14,188 nt of DNA from Candidatus Rokuibacteriota bacterium (GCA_030609125.1 JAUWCW010000019.1:1-14188), one strand, 5' to 3'. Shown: positions 1 to 6,919, counted from the first letter of the stretch. The notes: generated by a model not told the origin, from the sequence alone. Numbers and translations are program-made.

Positions 1-1065
1 CAGCTCTTCCGCGCTGACCCGCTCCTCTCCCTGCCGCCCGAGCAGAACGACCTCGTCCCCCACGGCAACGCCGGGTATGTTCGTCACGTCTATGAGGCAC
101 ATGTCCATGCAGATAGTGCCGACCTGGGGCGCCCGCCTTCCCCTCACCAGGACCTGCACCCGGTTGGAGAGACGCCGGCTGTAGCCGTCCGCGTACCCCA
201 CGGGAAGCGTGGCAATCACACTCTTTCTGCCCGTGATGTGGGTGCCGCCGTAGCTGAGAGGCGTCCCGGGAGCGACCGTTTTCAGGTAAGAGACCGCCGT
301 CACGAACCGCATGACCGGGCGAAGATCCTCACCGCCGGGGAAGCCCGTGGCCGGGGGGGATCCGTAGAGCATGATGCCCGGTCGCGTCACGTTGCCGATC
401 GTCTCGCCCCGCATGAGCAGGGCGCTGTTGGCGGTGTGGAAATACCTGATTCCCGGCACTTTTCTCCTGATGCGGTCACAGACCCGGGCGAAGTCCCTGA
501 GCTGGCGCATGGTGGATCCGCTGTCGAGGCTGTCCGCCTCGGCGAGGTGGGTGAGCACCCCTTCCAGGGCCAGATGGGGGAGACGGCTGATTCTCAAAGA
601 CAGGCGCACCGCCTCCGCCGGAAGGGCCCCCACCCTTCCCATGCCGGTATCGATCTTGAGGTGGACGGAGACCCGGCGCCCTGCCCCGCGGGCCTCCCGT
701 TCCAGGCGCTCCGCCGCCGCGAGCGAGTAGAGGACCTGGCTGCAGTTCAGCCGCACGACTTCACTCTCGCCCCCTGCTGAGACTTCGCTGAGGATGACAA
801 CCGGCTCACGCAGACCGGCCTCACGCAGCTGGCGCGCCTCCCTCACCGTCGCCACTCCGAGAGAGGACGCCCCGGACCGCACGGCTGCGCGGGCCAGGGC
901 CGACGCACCGTGACCGTAGGCGTCGGCCTTGACGATGGCCATCACCTCCCGCTCCCCGCCCCCGAGGCGACGGGCGTGGCGCAGGTTGTGGGTGAAAGCG
1001 TCGATATTGATCTCCGCCCTCGTCGGGCGGCCGGGATCGAAGGCAGTACTCTCCGGCGAAGGCAT
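1..1065 (-). CDS. alr: Alanine racemase, 3' end cut by window edge
   Basis: PLP-dependent racemase that interconverts L- and D-alanine in the cytoplasm for peptidoglycan synthesis. The reverse-strand reading gives 355 codons with no stop before the window edge. The family is usually about 370-380 residues, so roughly the last 20 are missing. Seen directly: the PLP-lysine motif VKADAYGHG near residues 45-53, the block LKIDTGMGRVG, the catalytic-tyrosine motif LSYGGTH, and the C-terminal GTICMDMCLIDVT block. All are hallmarks of fold-III alanine racemases. The ATG start at 1065-1063 overlaps the dnaB stop as TGATG, so translation is probably coupled to dnaB. It is the third gene of the rplI-dnaB-alr unit. 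Identification is firm; whether it is the only alanine racemase in the cell cannot be seen. Confidence 0.95.
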   Translation of the reverse strand, partial: MPSPESTAFDPGRPTRAEINIDAFTHNLRHARRLGGGEREVMAIVKADAYGHGASALARAAVRSGASSLGVATVREARQLREAGLREPVVILSEVSAGGESEVVRLNCSQVLYSLAAAERLEREARGAGRRVSVHLKIDTGMGRVGALPAEAVRLSLRISRLPHLALEGVLTHLAEADSLDSGSTMRQLRDFARVCDRIRRKVPGIRYFHTANSALLMRGETIGNVTRPGIMLYGSPPATGFPGGEDLRPVMRFVTAVSYLKTVAPGTPLSYGGTHITGRKSVIATLPVGYADGYSRRLSNRVQVLVRGRRAPQVGTICMDMCLIDVTNIPGVAVGDEVVLLGRQGEERVSAEEL

Positions 1066-2438
1066 CAGCCGTCTGAGCTGTACCGGGTTTCCTGGTTTTC
1101 GAATCGGGTGTATTCCTTCAGGAACGTCAGGTCGACCTTGCCGATGGGTCCGTTGCGCTGCTTGCGGACGATGATCTCGGCCTTGCCGGCCACGTCGGAC
1201 ATGTCGGCGTCCTCCTCGTCCTTCCGGTACACCTCTTCCCGGTAAATGAAAGCCACCACGTCGGCGTCCTGCTCGATGGCGCCCGATTCCCGCAGGTCGG
1301 AAAGCAGGGGCCGGCGGTCGCCGCCCCGGGTCTCCACCGCCCGCGAGAGCTGGGAGAGCGCGACGACCGGGACTCTCAGCTCCTTGGCCAGGGCCTTGAG
1401 CGAGCGGGAGATCTCGGAAATCTCCTGCTGGCGGCTCTCCACCCTGTCCCTGCCCCGGATGAGCTGGAGGTAATCGACGATGATGAGACCGACGTCGTGC
1501 TCGGCTTTCAGCCGGCGGGACTTGGCCCGGATCTCCAACACGGAGATGGAGGCGGAGTCGTCGATGAAAATCGACGCTTCCGCCAGTTCGCCGGCGGCAA
1601 TGCTCAGCCTGGGCCAGTCCTGCTGAGTCAGGAACCCGCTGCGCAGACGGTTGCCGTCCACCTTCGCCCGGGAGCTCAGCATGCGCATCACCAACTGCTC
1701 CTTGGCCATCTCAAGGCTGAAGACGGCCACCGGCACCCGGGACTTTATGCCGACGTTTTCGGCTATGTTCAGAACGAAGGCCGTCTTGCCCATACTCGGC
1801 CGGCCGGCGATGACGATCAGGTCCGAGGGCTGGAAGCCGCACGTCAGCTTGTCGAGGTCGACGAAACCGGTAGCCACGCCGGTGATTTCCTCTTTCTTTT
1901 CGTACAGCTTCTCGATTACCTCGAAGCTGTGCTTCATGATGGAGCGGATGGGCGTAAAACCGGAGCGCGCCCGCCTTTCCGAGATGTCGAAGATCCTCCT
2001 CTCCGCTTCGTCGAGGAGGACTTCGACGTCCTGGGAGCCCTCGTAGCTCATGGAGGCGATCTCCGTGGCAGTCCCTATGAGCCCCCGCAGAATGGCCTTC
2101 TCCCTCACTATCCGGCAGTGATACTGCACGTTGGCGGCGGTCGGGACGAGGTCCACGAGGGAGGCGAGATAGGCCGTTCCGCCCGCCTCCTCGAGCTGGT
2201 TTTTCTGTTCCAGCTTCTCCCTGGTGGTAATCAGGTCGATGGAATCGTCCTTCTCGAACAGGTCGAGCATCGCCTCGTAGATGCGCCGGTGCCCGACGCG
2301 GTAGAAGTCCGGGGGCTGGATGATTTCGATCACCCGGGGCAGAGCGGAATTGTCCATTAGAATGGCTCCCAGCACCGCCTGCTCCGCCTCGATATTCTGG
2401 GGAGGAAGCTTCTGCAGGGCCAGTTCTGCCTCTGCCAT
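1065..2438 (-). CDS. dnaB: Replicative DNA helicase DnaB
   Basis: Hexameric 5'-3' helicase that unwinds DNA at the replication fork and recruits primase. The protein is 457 residues, normal for the family. The N-terminal domain (about 13-110) begins with the typical LPPQNIEAEQAVLGAIL. The RecA-like motor domain carries Walker A at about 211-219 (GRPSMGKTA), Walker B at about 318-326 (IIVDYLQL) and the conserved QQEISEISRSLKALAKEL and DLRESGAIEQDAD segments. No intein or insertion is visible. The ATG start lies 10 bases after the rplI stop, with only a weak purine-rich stretch ahead of it, consistent with coupling to rplI. Its stop overlaps the alr start by one base. The rplI-dnaB pairing is common in bacteria. 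Confidence 0.97.
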   Translation of the reverse strand: MAEAELALQKLPPQNIEAEQAVLGAILMDNSALPRVIEIIQPPDFYRVGHRRIYEAMLDLFEKDDSIDLITTREKLEQKNQLEEAGGTAYLASLVDLVPTAANVQYHCRIVREKAILRGLIGTATEIASMSYEGSQDVEVLLDEAERRIFDISERRARSGFTPIRSIMKHSFEVIEKLYEKKEEITGVATGFVDLDKLTCGFQPSDLIVIAGRPSMGKTAFVLNIAENVGIKSRVPVAVFSLEMAKEQLVMRMLSSRAKVDGNRLRSGFLTQQDWPRLSIAAGELAEASIFIDDSASISVLEIRAKSRRLKAEHDVGLIIVDYLQLIRGRDRVESRQQEISEISRSLKALAKELRVPVVALSQLSRAVETRGGDRRPLLSDLRESGAIEQDADVVAFIYREEVYRKDEEDADMSDVAGKAEIIVRKQRNGPIGKVDLTFLKEYTRFENQETRYSSDG

Positions 2439-2448
2439 GGCTGTCGCG

Positions 2449-2892
2449 CTACTCTTTGACTACCCAGACTTTGACCTTGGCGGTCACGTCCGTGTGCAGT
2501 CTCACCGGGATGGTGTAAATCCCCAAGGTCTTTATAGGCTCCTCGAGCTCAATTTTCCGCTTGTCTATTTCGTGACCCTCTTTCACCAGGGCCTCGGCGA
2601 TCTCCATGGCCGTAACCGTCCCGAAAAGCTTGTCGCTCTCACCGGCCTGCTTGCTGATGGTGAGGGAGAGCTGTTCCAGCTTCTGCGCAAGGGCCGCCGC
2701 ATCCGCTGCCTGCCGCTGCCGGGCCTTTTCCTCCCGCTTGCCTTCGATCTCGATCTGCTCCACGCTGTGGGCGGTGGCTTCCAGGGCCAGCCCCCGGGGG
2801 AGAAGATAGTTGCGGGCGTACCCGGCGGCCACCGCCACAACATCCCCGGTCTTGCCGAGTCTCTCCACATCGGATTTGAGAATAACCTTCAT
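2449..2892 (-). CDS. rplI: 50S ribosomal protein L9
   Basis: Large-subunit ribosomal protein that binds 23S rRNA near the base of the L1 stalk and helps reading-frame maintenance. The product is 147 residues, the usual length. The N-terminal rRNA-binding domain is canonical (MKVILKSDVERLGKTGDVV, then AAGYARNYLLPRGLA). A long charged linker helix (about 41-75) and the C-terminal domain follow, with KLFGTVTAMEIAEAL and IKTLGIYTIPVRLH. A good ribosome binding site (AAGGAG) lies about 11 bases before the ATG. It is the first gene of the rplI-dnaB-alr unit, behind its own promoter and a GC-rich leader. The usual upstream partners rpsF and rpsR are absent; ricT occupies that position. Confidence 0.97.
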   Translation of the reverse strand: MKVILKSDVERLGKTGDVVAVAAGYARNYLLPRGLALEATAHSVEQIEIEGKREEKARQRQAADAAALAQKLEQLSLTISKQAGESDKLFGTVTAMEIAEALVKEGHEIDKRKIELEEPIKTLGIYTIPVRLHTDVTAKVKVWVVKE

Positions 2893-2949
2893 TGGACCAT
2901 CTTCTCCTTTTTGTGTCGCCTCTCAGGCTTGCCTTGAAACGTACCGGAC

Positions 2950-2984
2950 CCGCGGCGGGCGGCGGCGTAGCGGCGCCCCCGCGG
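2950..2984 (-). other. GC-rich hairpin in the rplI leader
   Basis: The untranslated leader of the rplI-dnaB-alr transcript can form a strong stem. The arms at 2950-2955 and 2979-2984 are both CCGCGG and pair perfectly. Inside them 2957-2961 pairs with 2974-2978, leaving one bulged base (2956) and a 12-base loop. No run of T follows in the direction of transcription, so it does not look like an intrinsic terminator. It lies about 58 bases ahead of the rplI start and leaves the ribosome binding site free. A regulatory or stabilising role is only inferred. Confidence 0.45.
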
Positions 2985-3009
2985 CACAATTCTCTCCGCG
3001 AGACAGCCT

Positions 3010-3039
3010 ATTATAATAAATTGGACCCGCCGTTTTCAA
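3010..3039 (-). promoter_or_regulatory. Sigma-70 type promoter of rplI-dnaB-alr
   Basis: On the minus strand a TTGAAA -35 box (3034-3039) is separated by 18 bases from a perfect TATAAT -10 box (3010-3015). The -35 box overlaps the ricT stop codon at 3036-3038. The predicted start of transcription is near 3003, which gives a leader of about 110 bases before rplI. This suggests that rplI-dnaB-alr can be transcribed independently of the ricT group upstream. Confidence 0.65.
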
Positions 3040-3932
3040 GCGGGCTTCCGAGGAGACTTTTTTTCCCTTCTCCCCCTCCCCGCTTCGGGCTTGCGGTCCC
3101 TCCCCGCTTCGGGCTTGCGCCCCCGGTGCCAGTCCTTCTTGTGGACCTTGACGTACTCCCCGCTCTCGAGCTCCACGGTAAAGGCGTTCTCGAAGATGTT
3201 GTACTTCCTCACCCGCCCCGACCCTTCCCTGAGGCGGACACGCTCGCCGATCCTCGGCAGGCCCGCCTTGAATTCCTCGTAGATGCGGTTCTCATAGATG
3301 AGGCAGCACATCAGCCTTCCGCACACACCCGATACCTTCCCGGGTGCCAGGGGCAGATCCTGGGCCTTGGCCATGCGGATCGAAATCGGCTCGAATTCGT
3401 TGAGAAAGCTCGAGCAGCAGAGCTCGCGTCCGCAGATGCCGAAGCCGCCTATCATCTTGGCCTCGTCCCGCACCCCGATCTGCCGCATCTCGATCCGCAC
3501 GCGGCACTCGCCCGCCAGTTCCTTTACCAGCTGCCTGAAATCCACCCTCCCCTCGGCGGTGAAGTAAAAGATCGCCTTCTGCCCCTCGAACAGGTACTCC
3601 ACGTCCACCAGTTTCATCGGCAGCTTCAGCTGCTTGATCTTCGCCAGGCAGACCTCGTGGCCCCTCTCTCCCAACTCCCTGTTGCGGCTGCAGCGTGATT
3701 CATCCTGGGGCGTGGCCTTGCGCAGAACCTTCTTGAGCCGCCCCTTGATGTACTGCTCGTCCATCCTCTGCGGCCGGGAGACCACGGTGCCGGCGCTCAG
3801 TCCCTCGCTGGTCTGGGCGATAACCCTTTCGCCCGGCTTCAGCGAGAGCTGGTTGACGTCCATGTCCATTATCTTGCCGCCATCCCGGAGGCGGACTTTA
3901 ACAACTTCTATCATGTTCCGCTCATCTTTCAT
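3036..3932 (-). CDS. ricT: PSP1-domain protein of the RicT/YaaT family
   Basis: PSP1-domain cytoplasmic protein. In Bacillus subtilis the homologue RicT/YaaT works with RicA and RicF in an iron-sulfur complex affecting RNA processing and phosphorelay; its role in Gram-negative bacteria is poorly known. The core carries the family Cys clusters GICGRELCC and GVCGRLMCC (about residues 166-173 and 203-210 from this start), after EMRQIGVRDEAKMIGGFG. The basic C-terminal tail contains an 8-residue tandem repeat (RKPEAGRD, RKPEAGRG). The start is uncertain. The open frame reaches an ATG at 3950, but the ATG at 3932 has a better AGGA-type site ahead and gives 298 residues; an ATG at 3914 (MIEVVKVRL) is also possible. 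It follows holB closely, the common tmk-holB-PSP1 order. Confidence 0.88.
   Translation of the reverse strand: MKDERNMIEVVKVRLRDGGKIMDMDVNQLSLKPGERVIAQTSEGLSAGTVVSRPQRMDEQYIKGRLKKVLRKATPQDESRCSRNRELGERGHEVCLAKIKQLKLPMKLVDVEYLFEGQKAIFYFTAEGRVDFRQLVKELAGECRVRIEMRQIGVRDEAKMIGGFGICGRELCCSSFLNEFEPISIRMAKAQDLPLAPGKVSGVCGRLMCCLIYENRIYEEFKAGLPRIGERVRLREGSGRVRKYNIFENAFTVELESGEYVKVHKKDWHRGRKPEAGRDRKPEAGRGRREKKSPRKPA
3074..3121 (-). repeat. Two 24-bp tandem repeats in the ricT tail
   Basis: Two adjacent 24-base units (3074-3097 and 3098-3121) match at 22 of 24 positions. They encode the repeated basic octapeptide RKPEAGR(D/G) at the C-terminus of the RicT-like protein. The near identity at DNA level points to a fairly recent in-frame duplication in a tail that is probably disordered. 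Confidence 0.85.
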
Positions 3933-3971
3933 TCGTTCCTGTCCTGCCATCGTTCAAGGCGGCGAAAGGCC

Positions 3972-4949
3972 TCACCCGGAAACACGAGGTCCCCCGGTGA
4001 GCCGGCCTGCCCAGTCGGAGAAGAAGGATCCCAGTGCAAGCTTCATGTTCACGTTCCCGCCCAGCAGCCGCACCGTCTCCACCAGGCCTGCACTCAGCCG
4101 CTGCAGCTCATCGTCGTCAAGGCCTCCCGGGCCCGACTCGCCGGAAAGGCCCCTTCCCGCCTCGAGTCCCAGCCTGGCCCGCATCTCCCCTCTCGCCTTC
4201 CCGAGAAGGATATGAAGTATGAATTCCGCCTCTGTCCGGTCCTTGAGTTTCGCGTCCACGTACTCGAGGACCGCCCCGGCGTCCGGTGCGGCACAAAGGG
4301 CCTCCAGGCCCCTGAGCGCACGCTTCCAGGCTTCACTACGCAACGACATCGCCAGGCCGGGGCTGCCCTCCGACACGGCGGCGGCCGCGGCGGCTTCGTC
4401 CTCGTCCCACCCCTCCCGTCGGAGAACTTCCCTCACCTGCCCCTCTCCCAGCAGGCCGAAGCTCACTTTCTGGCAGCGGGAAACAACCGTCGGCGGAAGC
4501 CCCCCGGGGTTGGCGGCGACCAGGATGATCACCGTTCCCGGCGGCGGCTCTTCGAGGGTCTTCAGCATCGCGTTGGCCGCCGAAAGATTCATCGACTCCG
4601 CCGGTTCGAGAATCGCCACCTTGCGGCTACCCCGGGAGGGGGTGAGGGAGAGAAAGTGCTGCATTACGTCGATCTGATCTTTCCTCAGGATCTTCTTGTC
4701 TTTCTCCAGGGTGACGTAGGTCAAATCCGGATGGATCTCCGGGCTGCGGCGGCAGGAATCGCAGACGTCGCATGCGTCCCCCCCCTCGGAGAGGCACAGC
4801 AGGGCCTTGGCGAACTCCATGGAGACCGTCCTCTTGCCGACGCCCGGAGGTCCGAAAAAAAGGTAGGCCGGCCCGATGGCATCGCGGCGGATCCCCCCCT
4901 TGAGGAGTGCCAGCTGCCTCTCATGACCCGCAATGTCGGACAGTGCCAT
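3972..4949 (-). CDS. holB: DNA polymerase III subunit delta'
   Basis: Clamp-loader subunit that helps load the sliding clamp during DNA replication. The AAA+ domain is clear. A P-loop GPPGVGKR lies at about residues 33-40, a zinc-binding cysteine set (Cys-x7-Cys-x2-Cys-x2-Cys) at about 52-66, then ESMNLSAANAMLKTLEEPP and the SRC sensor-1 motif at about 157-159. The helical C-terminus is divergent, as is usual. DnaX is the main alternative, but the length (325 residues) and the tmk-holB-PSP1 neighbourhood favour HolB. The frame could begin at a GTG (4955) that overlaps the tmk stop as GTGA. The ATG at 4949 is preferred because GGGG lies 7 bases before it, whereas the GTG sits almost on top of that site. 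Confidence 0.92.
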   Translation of the reverse strand: MALSDIAGHERQLALLKGGIRRDAIGPAYLFFGPPGVGKRTVSMEFAKALLCLSEGGDACDVCDSCRRSPEIHPDLTYVTLEKDKKILRKDQIDVMQHFLSLTPSRGSRKVAILEPAESMNLSAANAMLKTLEEPPPGTVIILVAANPGGLPPTVVSRCQKVSFGLLGEGQVREVLRREGWDEDEAAAAAAVSEGSPGLAMSLRSEAWKRALRGLEALCAAPDAGAVLEYVDAKLKDRTEAEFILHILLGKARGEMRARLGLEAGRGLSGESGPGGLDDDELQRLSAGLVETVRLLGGNVNMKLALGSFFSDWAGRLTGGPRVSG

Positions 4950-4951
4950 TC

Positions 4952-5626
4952 TCACGCCCCTTCCGCGTTCCCTTCTCCCGGCGGCAGGACCTGCAGTACC
5001 CGGCCCAGGATCCGCCGGTGAAGCTCGTCGACAGGGAGGGCCGCCGAAAAGACCGCGAAACGACCGGGCTCGGCTTCCGCAACGGAGCGGTAACCGTCCC
5101 TTACGCGGCAGTGGAAGGCGGCCTCCTCCTTCTCGAAACGATCTTCAGCGCCCTCCAGCCCTTTCTCCTCGTTGCGCTTCAGCGCCCGGCAGAGGCCGGC
5201 GGTCACGTCCTGCAGATCGAGCAGCACCGTCAGGTCGGGAAATCTTCCCGAAGTGGCCTCGCGGTTCAGGGCCTCTATCCTCTCCCGGGACATCCCCCTT
5301 CCGAACCCCTGATACGCCACGGTGGCGTCCGTAAACCGGTCGCAGATAACTATCTTTCCCTCCTGCAGGGACGGGATGATGACCTCCGCCATGTGCTGCG
5401 CCCTGTCGGCCATGTAGAGAAAGAGTTCGGACATGACGGAAAGATCCTCATAGGTCATACCGAGGAGGATCTTCCTCAGTTCTCCGCCGAGCCGAGTGCC
5501 TCCGGGCTCGCGGGTGAGAACAACTCCCCGGCCCCGGAGCCGCAGTTCCTTGCCGAGAAGGTCGGCCTGCGTGCTCTTGCCCGTCCCCTCCGTGCCTTCG
5601 AAGCTGATGAAAAATCCCTCTGCCAT
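4952..5626 (-). CDS. tmk: Thymidylate kinase
   Basis: Phosphorylates dTMP to dTDP with ATP, an essential step in dTTP supply. The 224-residue protein has the P-loop EGTEGTGKST at about 10-19, the REPGGT substrate motif at 39-44, LYMADRAQH at about 70-78, and the DR box (CDRFTDATVAYQG) at about 95-107. The lid region is rich in Arg, Glu and Lys (EDRFEKE). Length and motif order are standard. It starts 12 bases after the stop of the MogA-like gene and its stop overlaps the holB reading frame, so the genes are probably co-transcribed. No strong ribosome binding site precedes the ATG, which suggests coupled translation. Confidence 0.96.
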   Translation of the reverse strand: MAEGFFISFEGTEGTGKSTQADLLGKELRLRGRGVVLTREPGGTRLGGELRKILLGMTYEDLSVMSELFLYMADRAQHMAEVIIPSLQEGKIVICDRFTDATVAYQGFGRGMSRERIEALNREATSGRFPDLTVLLDLQDVTAGLCRALKRNEEKGLEGAEDRFEKEEAAFHCRVRDGYRSVAEAEPGRFAVFSAALPVDELHRRILGRVLQVLPPGEGNAEGA

Positions 5627-5638
5627 GAGTATAGTCCG

Positions 5639-6142
5639 CTACGGCCGGGCGCACTCCCCCTCGTCGCCGCCTATCTTGTCGAGAGCATGCCTGAGAACGG
5701 GAGCCATGAAGCGAAGCACCGACCGTATCTTTCCCCGCCTCCCGGGAAGATTGATGATGAGCGTCTCCCCGCGAATCCCTGAAGCTCCCCTGAAGAGCAG
5801 GTCTTCCGGTCGCCGCGGCGGTCCGAGGTACATCCTCTCCTCGATCCCCGGGAGGGTGCGCTGCACGAGACTGCGAGTCACCTCGGGGGTGAAATCACCG
5901 GCCCGGTGACCGCTTCTGCCGACGACGCAGACTACATTGAACTTCTCCCGGTCCGACCAGGACCTCAGCGTCCGTCCCAGCAGGACCGGGTCCGCCTCAA
6001 GACGCACGGCGTGTATCTTCGCGGCTCCCGCACCCGCCCAGGCGCCGGCCACCTCGTCTTTCAGCCAGGCTTGCGCTTTCCAGCCCTCCTGAGGAAGCAG
6101 AAGAAGTCCGATCTTCAAGGTTCCAGACTTACTTTTAACCAT
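5639..6142 (-). CDS. Divergent MogA/MoaB-like domain protein
   Basis: A 167-residue protein whose C-terminal half resembles the MogA/MoaB family that binds molybdopterin and acts in molybdenum cofactor synthesis. Matching pieces are GDFTPEVTRSL (about 82-92), LPGIEERM (97-104), and GIRGETLIINLPG followed by PVLRHALD (122-155). In standard members the segment before GD is Gly-rich (TTGGTG). Here it reads VVGRSGHRA, and the N-terminal half lacks the usual SD motif. The Asp of the TPE motif is kept; other catalytic residues are not evident. It leads the tmk-holB-ricT group, so a role outside cofactor synthesis is possible. The ATG at 6142 has no clear ribosome binding site, so the start could lie elsewhere. 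The fold assignment is fairly safe; the function is not. Confidence 0.72.
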   Translation of the reverse strand: MVKSKSGTLKIGLLLLPQEGWKAQAWLKDEVAGAWAGAGAAKIHAVRLEADPVLLGRTLRSWSDREKFNVVCVVGRSGHRAGDFTPEVTRSLVQRTLPGIEERMYLGPPRRPEDLLFRGASGIRGETLIINLPGRRGKIRSVLRFMAPVLRHALDKIGGDEGECARP

Positions 6143-6220
6143 AACCGATTAACATTACCACACCAGCCGGTATATGCCTATCGGACTCACGCCCCGGAAG
6201 TGTCCGGTGCAAAGGGCGTT

Positions 6221-6269
6221 GTGCCTCCACCGGGAACACCCCCTTCCCCCTGGTGGATCCTGCAGGCAC
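6221..6269. repeat. Interrupted inverted repeat upstream of the sigma-54 promoter
   Basis: Bases 6221-6226 (GTGCCT) pair with 6264-6269 (AGGCAC), and 6227-6231 (CCACC) pair with 6252-6256 (GGTGG). This leaves a 20-base loop and a 7-base bulge. The repeat is centred about 90 bases before the sigma-54 promoter, the distance at which an activator could bind. As RNA on the minus strand it could also be a leader structure of the MogA-like operon. Its function is unknown. Confidence 0.4.
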
Positions 6270-6333
6270 ACTGAAGACCCCGATTTTCCATCTGCTTTCT
6301 CACAACATCTTGTATTAAAAAGTTTTTTCATTC

Positions 6334-6349
6334 TGGCACGATCCCTGCT
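6334..6349 (+). promoter_or_regulatory. Sigma-54 (RpoN) type promoter of the ComEA-like gene
   Basis: The site reads TGGCACG, four bases, CTGCT. GG (6335-6336) and GC (6347-6348) are exactly 10 bases apart, as required for -24/-12 promoters. Only one base (C for T in the -12 element) departs from the common consensus. Transcription would start near 6360, giving a leader of about 113 bases. An AT-rich tract lies just upstream. This implies that a sigma-54 activator protein, not present in the window, controls the downstream gene. Confidence 0.68.
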
Positions 6350-6472
6350 AACTCAACCGGTATCTCGACCACGCCACCTTGTGCCTGGCGGCCATGAAAG
6401 GAGGGATGCCGGGAGAATCGGCCGCGCCGACAACGAGATGGCTTTCAACAGCAATCCGAAAGGAGGTGTTCC

Positions 6473-6829
6473 ATGAAAAAGATCCTCATTCTCTCCCTCG
6501 CGCTCTCTCTTCTGGGACTTGTTCCACACCCGTCGACAGCGGGTCCGGCCGCTCCTGCCACCGCCGGTCCCGCCGCCGATGGGAGCCTCACCGTCTTCGA
6601 TCTCAACACCGTCAATTATGACGAGCTGGTCAGCCTTCGCGGAATCGGCCCAACCCTGGCGGAGCGAATCCTCGAGTACCGTGCCGGGCGCGGATCGTTT
6701 GCCCGCCTGGACCAGCTGCTCGAAGTCAAGGGAGTGGGGGAAAAGAACTTCGCCCGCTTCAAGGAGTATTTCACTCTCACCTCGCCGCCTTCCCCGGTGG
6801 CGAAAACCACCCCCCATACCCCCCGTTAG
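6473..6829 (+). CDS. Exported ComEA-like helix-hairpin-helix protein
   Basis: Small 118-residue protein predicted to be secreted and to bind double-stranded DNA. Residues 1-23 form a Sec-type signal peptide: MKK, a hydrophobic run, then a likely cleavage after STA. A short Ala/Pro-rich spacer follows. The ComEA-type domain begins at about 42 (FDLNTVNYDELVSLRGIGP) with two helix-hairpin-helix turns, LRGIGPT (55-61) and VKGVGEK (85-91). The tail is Pro/Thr-rich. ComEA proteins pull DNA across the periplasm in natural transformation, but no comEC or pilus gene is nearby, so a competence role is only inferred. An excellent ribosome binding site (AGGAGGT, 6461-6467) precedes the ATG. The gene is a single transcription unit between a sigma-54 promoter and a terminator. 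Confidence 0.87.
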   Translation: MKKILILSLALSLLGLVPHPSTAGPAAPATAGPAADGSLTVFDLNTVNYDELVSLRGIGPTLAERILEYRAGRGSFARLDQLLEVKGVGEKNFARFKEYFTLTSPPSPVAKTTPHTPR

Positions 6830-6840
6830 TCCAACCTGCC

Positions 6841-6887
6841 GGGAGGGGGCGCCGACAGCGCCCCCTCCCCCCTTCCCGGATTTTGTT
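6841..6887 (+). terminator. Intrinsic terminator after the ComEA-like gene
   Basis: A perfect 12-bp stem (6841-6852 with 6858-6869) and a 5-base loop is followed, after a short C-rich stretch, by two T runs (ATTTTGTTTT, about 6880-6889). It lies 11 bases after the stop codon. The gap between stem and T run is longer than usual, but the stem is very stable and the position is right. Confidence 0.75.
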
Positions 6888-6919
6888 TTCCCGACCAATC
6901 TGTGCTATACATTTATAAC

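Larger units (their letters stand above)
6143..6472. other. Divergent intergenic region
   Basis: These 330 bases separate the minus-strand MogA-like gene from the plus-strand ComEA-like gene. They hold an interrupted inverted repeat (6221-6269), an AT-rich stretch (about 6308-6330), a sigma-54 type promoter (6334-6349) and a leader with a 6-bp stem (6388-6393 with 6420-6425) around a purine-rich AAAGGAGG. Short open frames exist on both strands (34 codons on minus at 6187-6291; about 100 on plus at 6174-6476), but neither has a convincing ribosome binding site or a recognisable protein. No confident promoter for the MogA-like operon was found. Confidence 0.6.

Noticed and set aside
1497-2360. 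Long plus-strand open frame of 287 codons across dnaB
   Set aside because: It lies wholly antisense to dnaB, has low-complexity shadow composition typical of GC-rich antisense frames and matches no family.
3026-3044. Inverted repeat CCCGC/GCGGG as a terminator for the ricT transcript
   Set aside because: The stem is only 5 bp with a 9-base loop and no T run, and it coincides with the -35 region of the rplI promoter.
6187-6291. 34-codon minus-strand open frame in the divergent intergenic region
   Set aside because: It has only a weak upstream purine stretch and a Gly-rich, featureless peptide; it is likely to arise by chance at this base composition.
6143-6300. Possible riboswitch (GEMM, cobalamin or molybdenum-cofactor type) upstream of the MogA-like gene
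   Set aside because: The conserved core motifs of the classes I could recall are absent; only simple hairpins are visible.
6174-6476. 100-codon plus-strand open frame over the sigma-54 promoter
   Set aside because: It has no good ribosome binding site or recognisable domain, and its end overlaps the ComEA-like start; the regulatory elements explain the region better.
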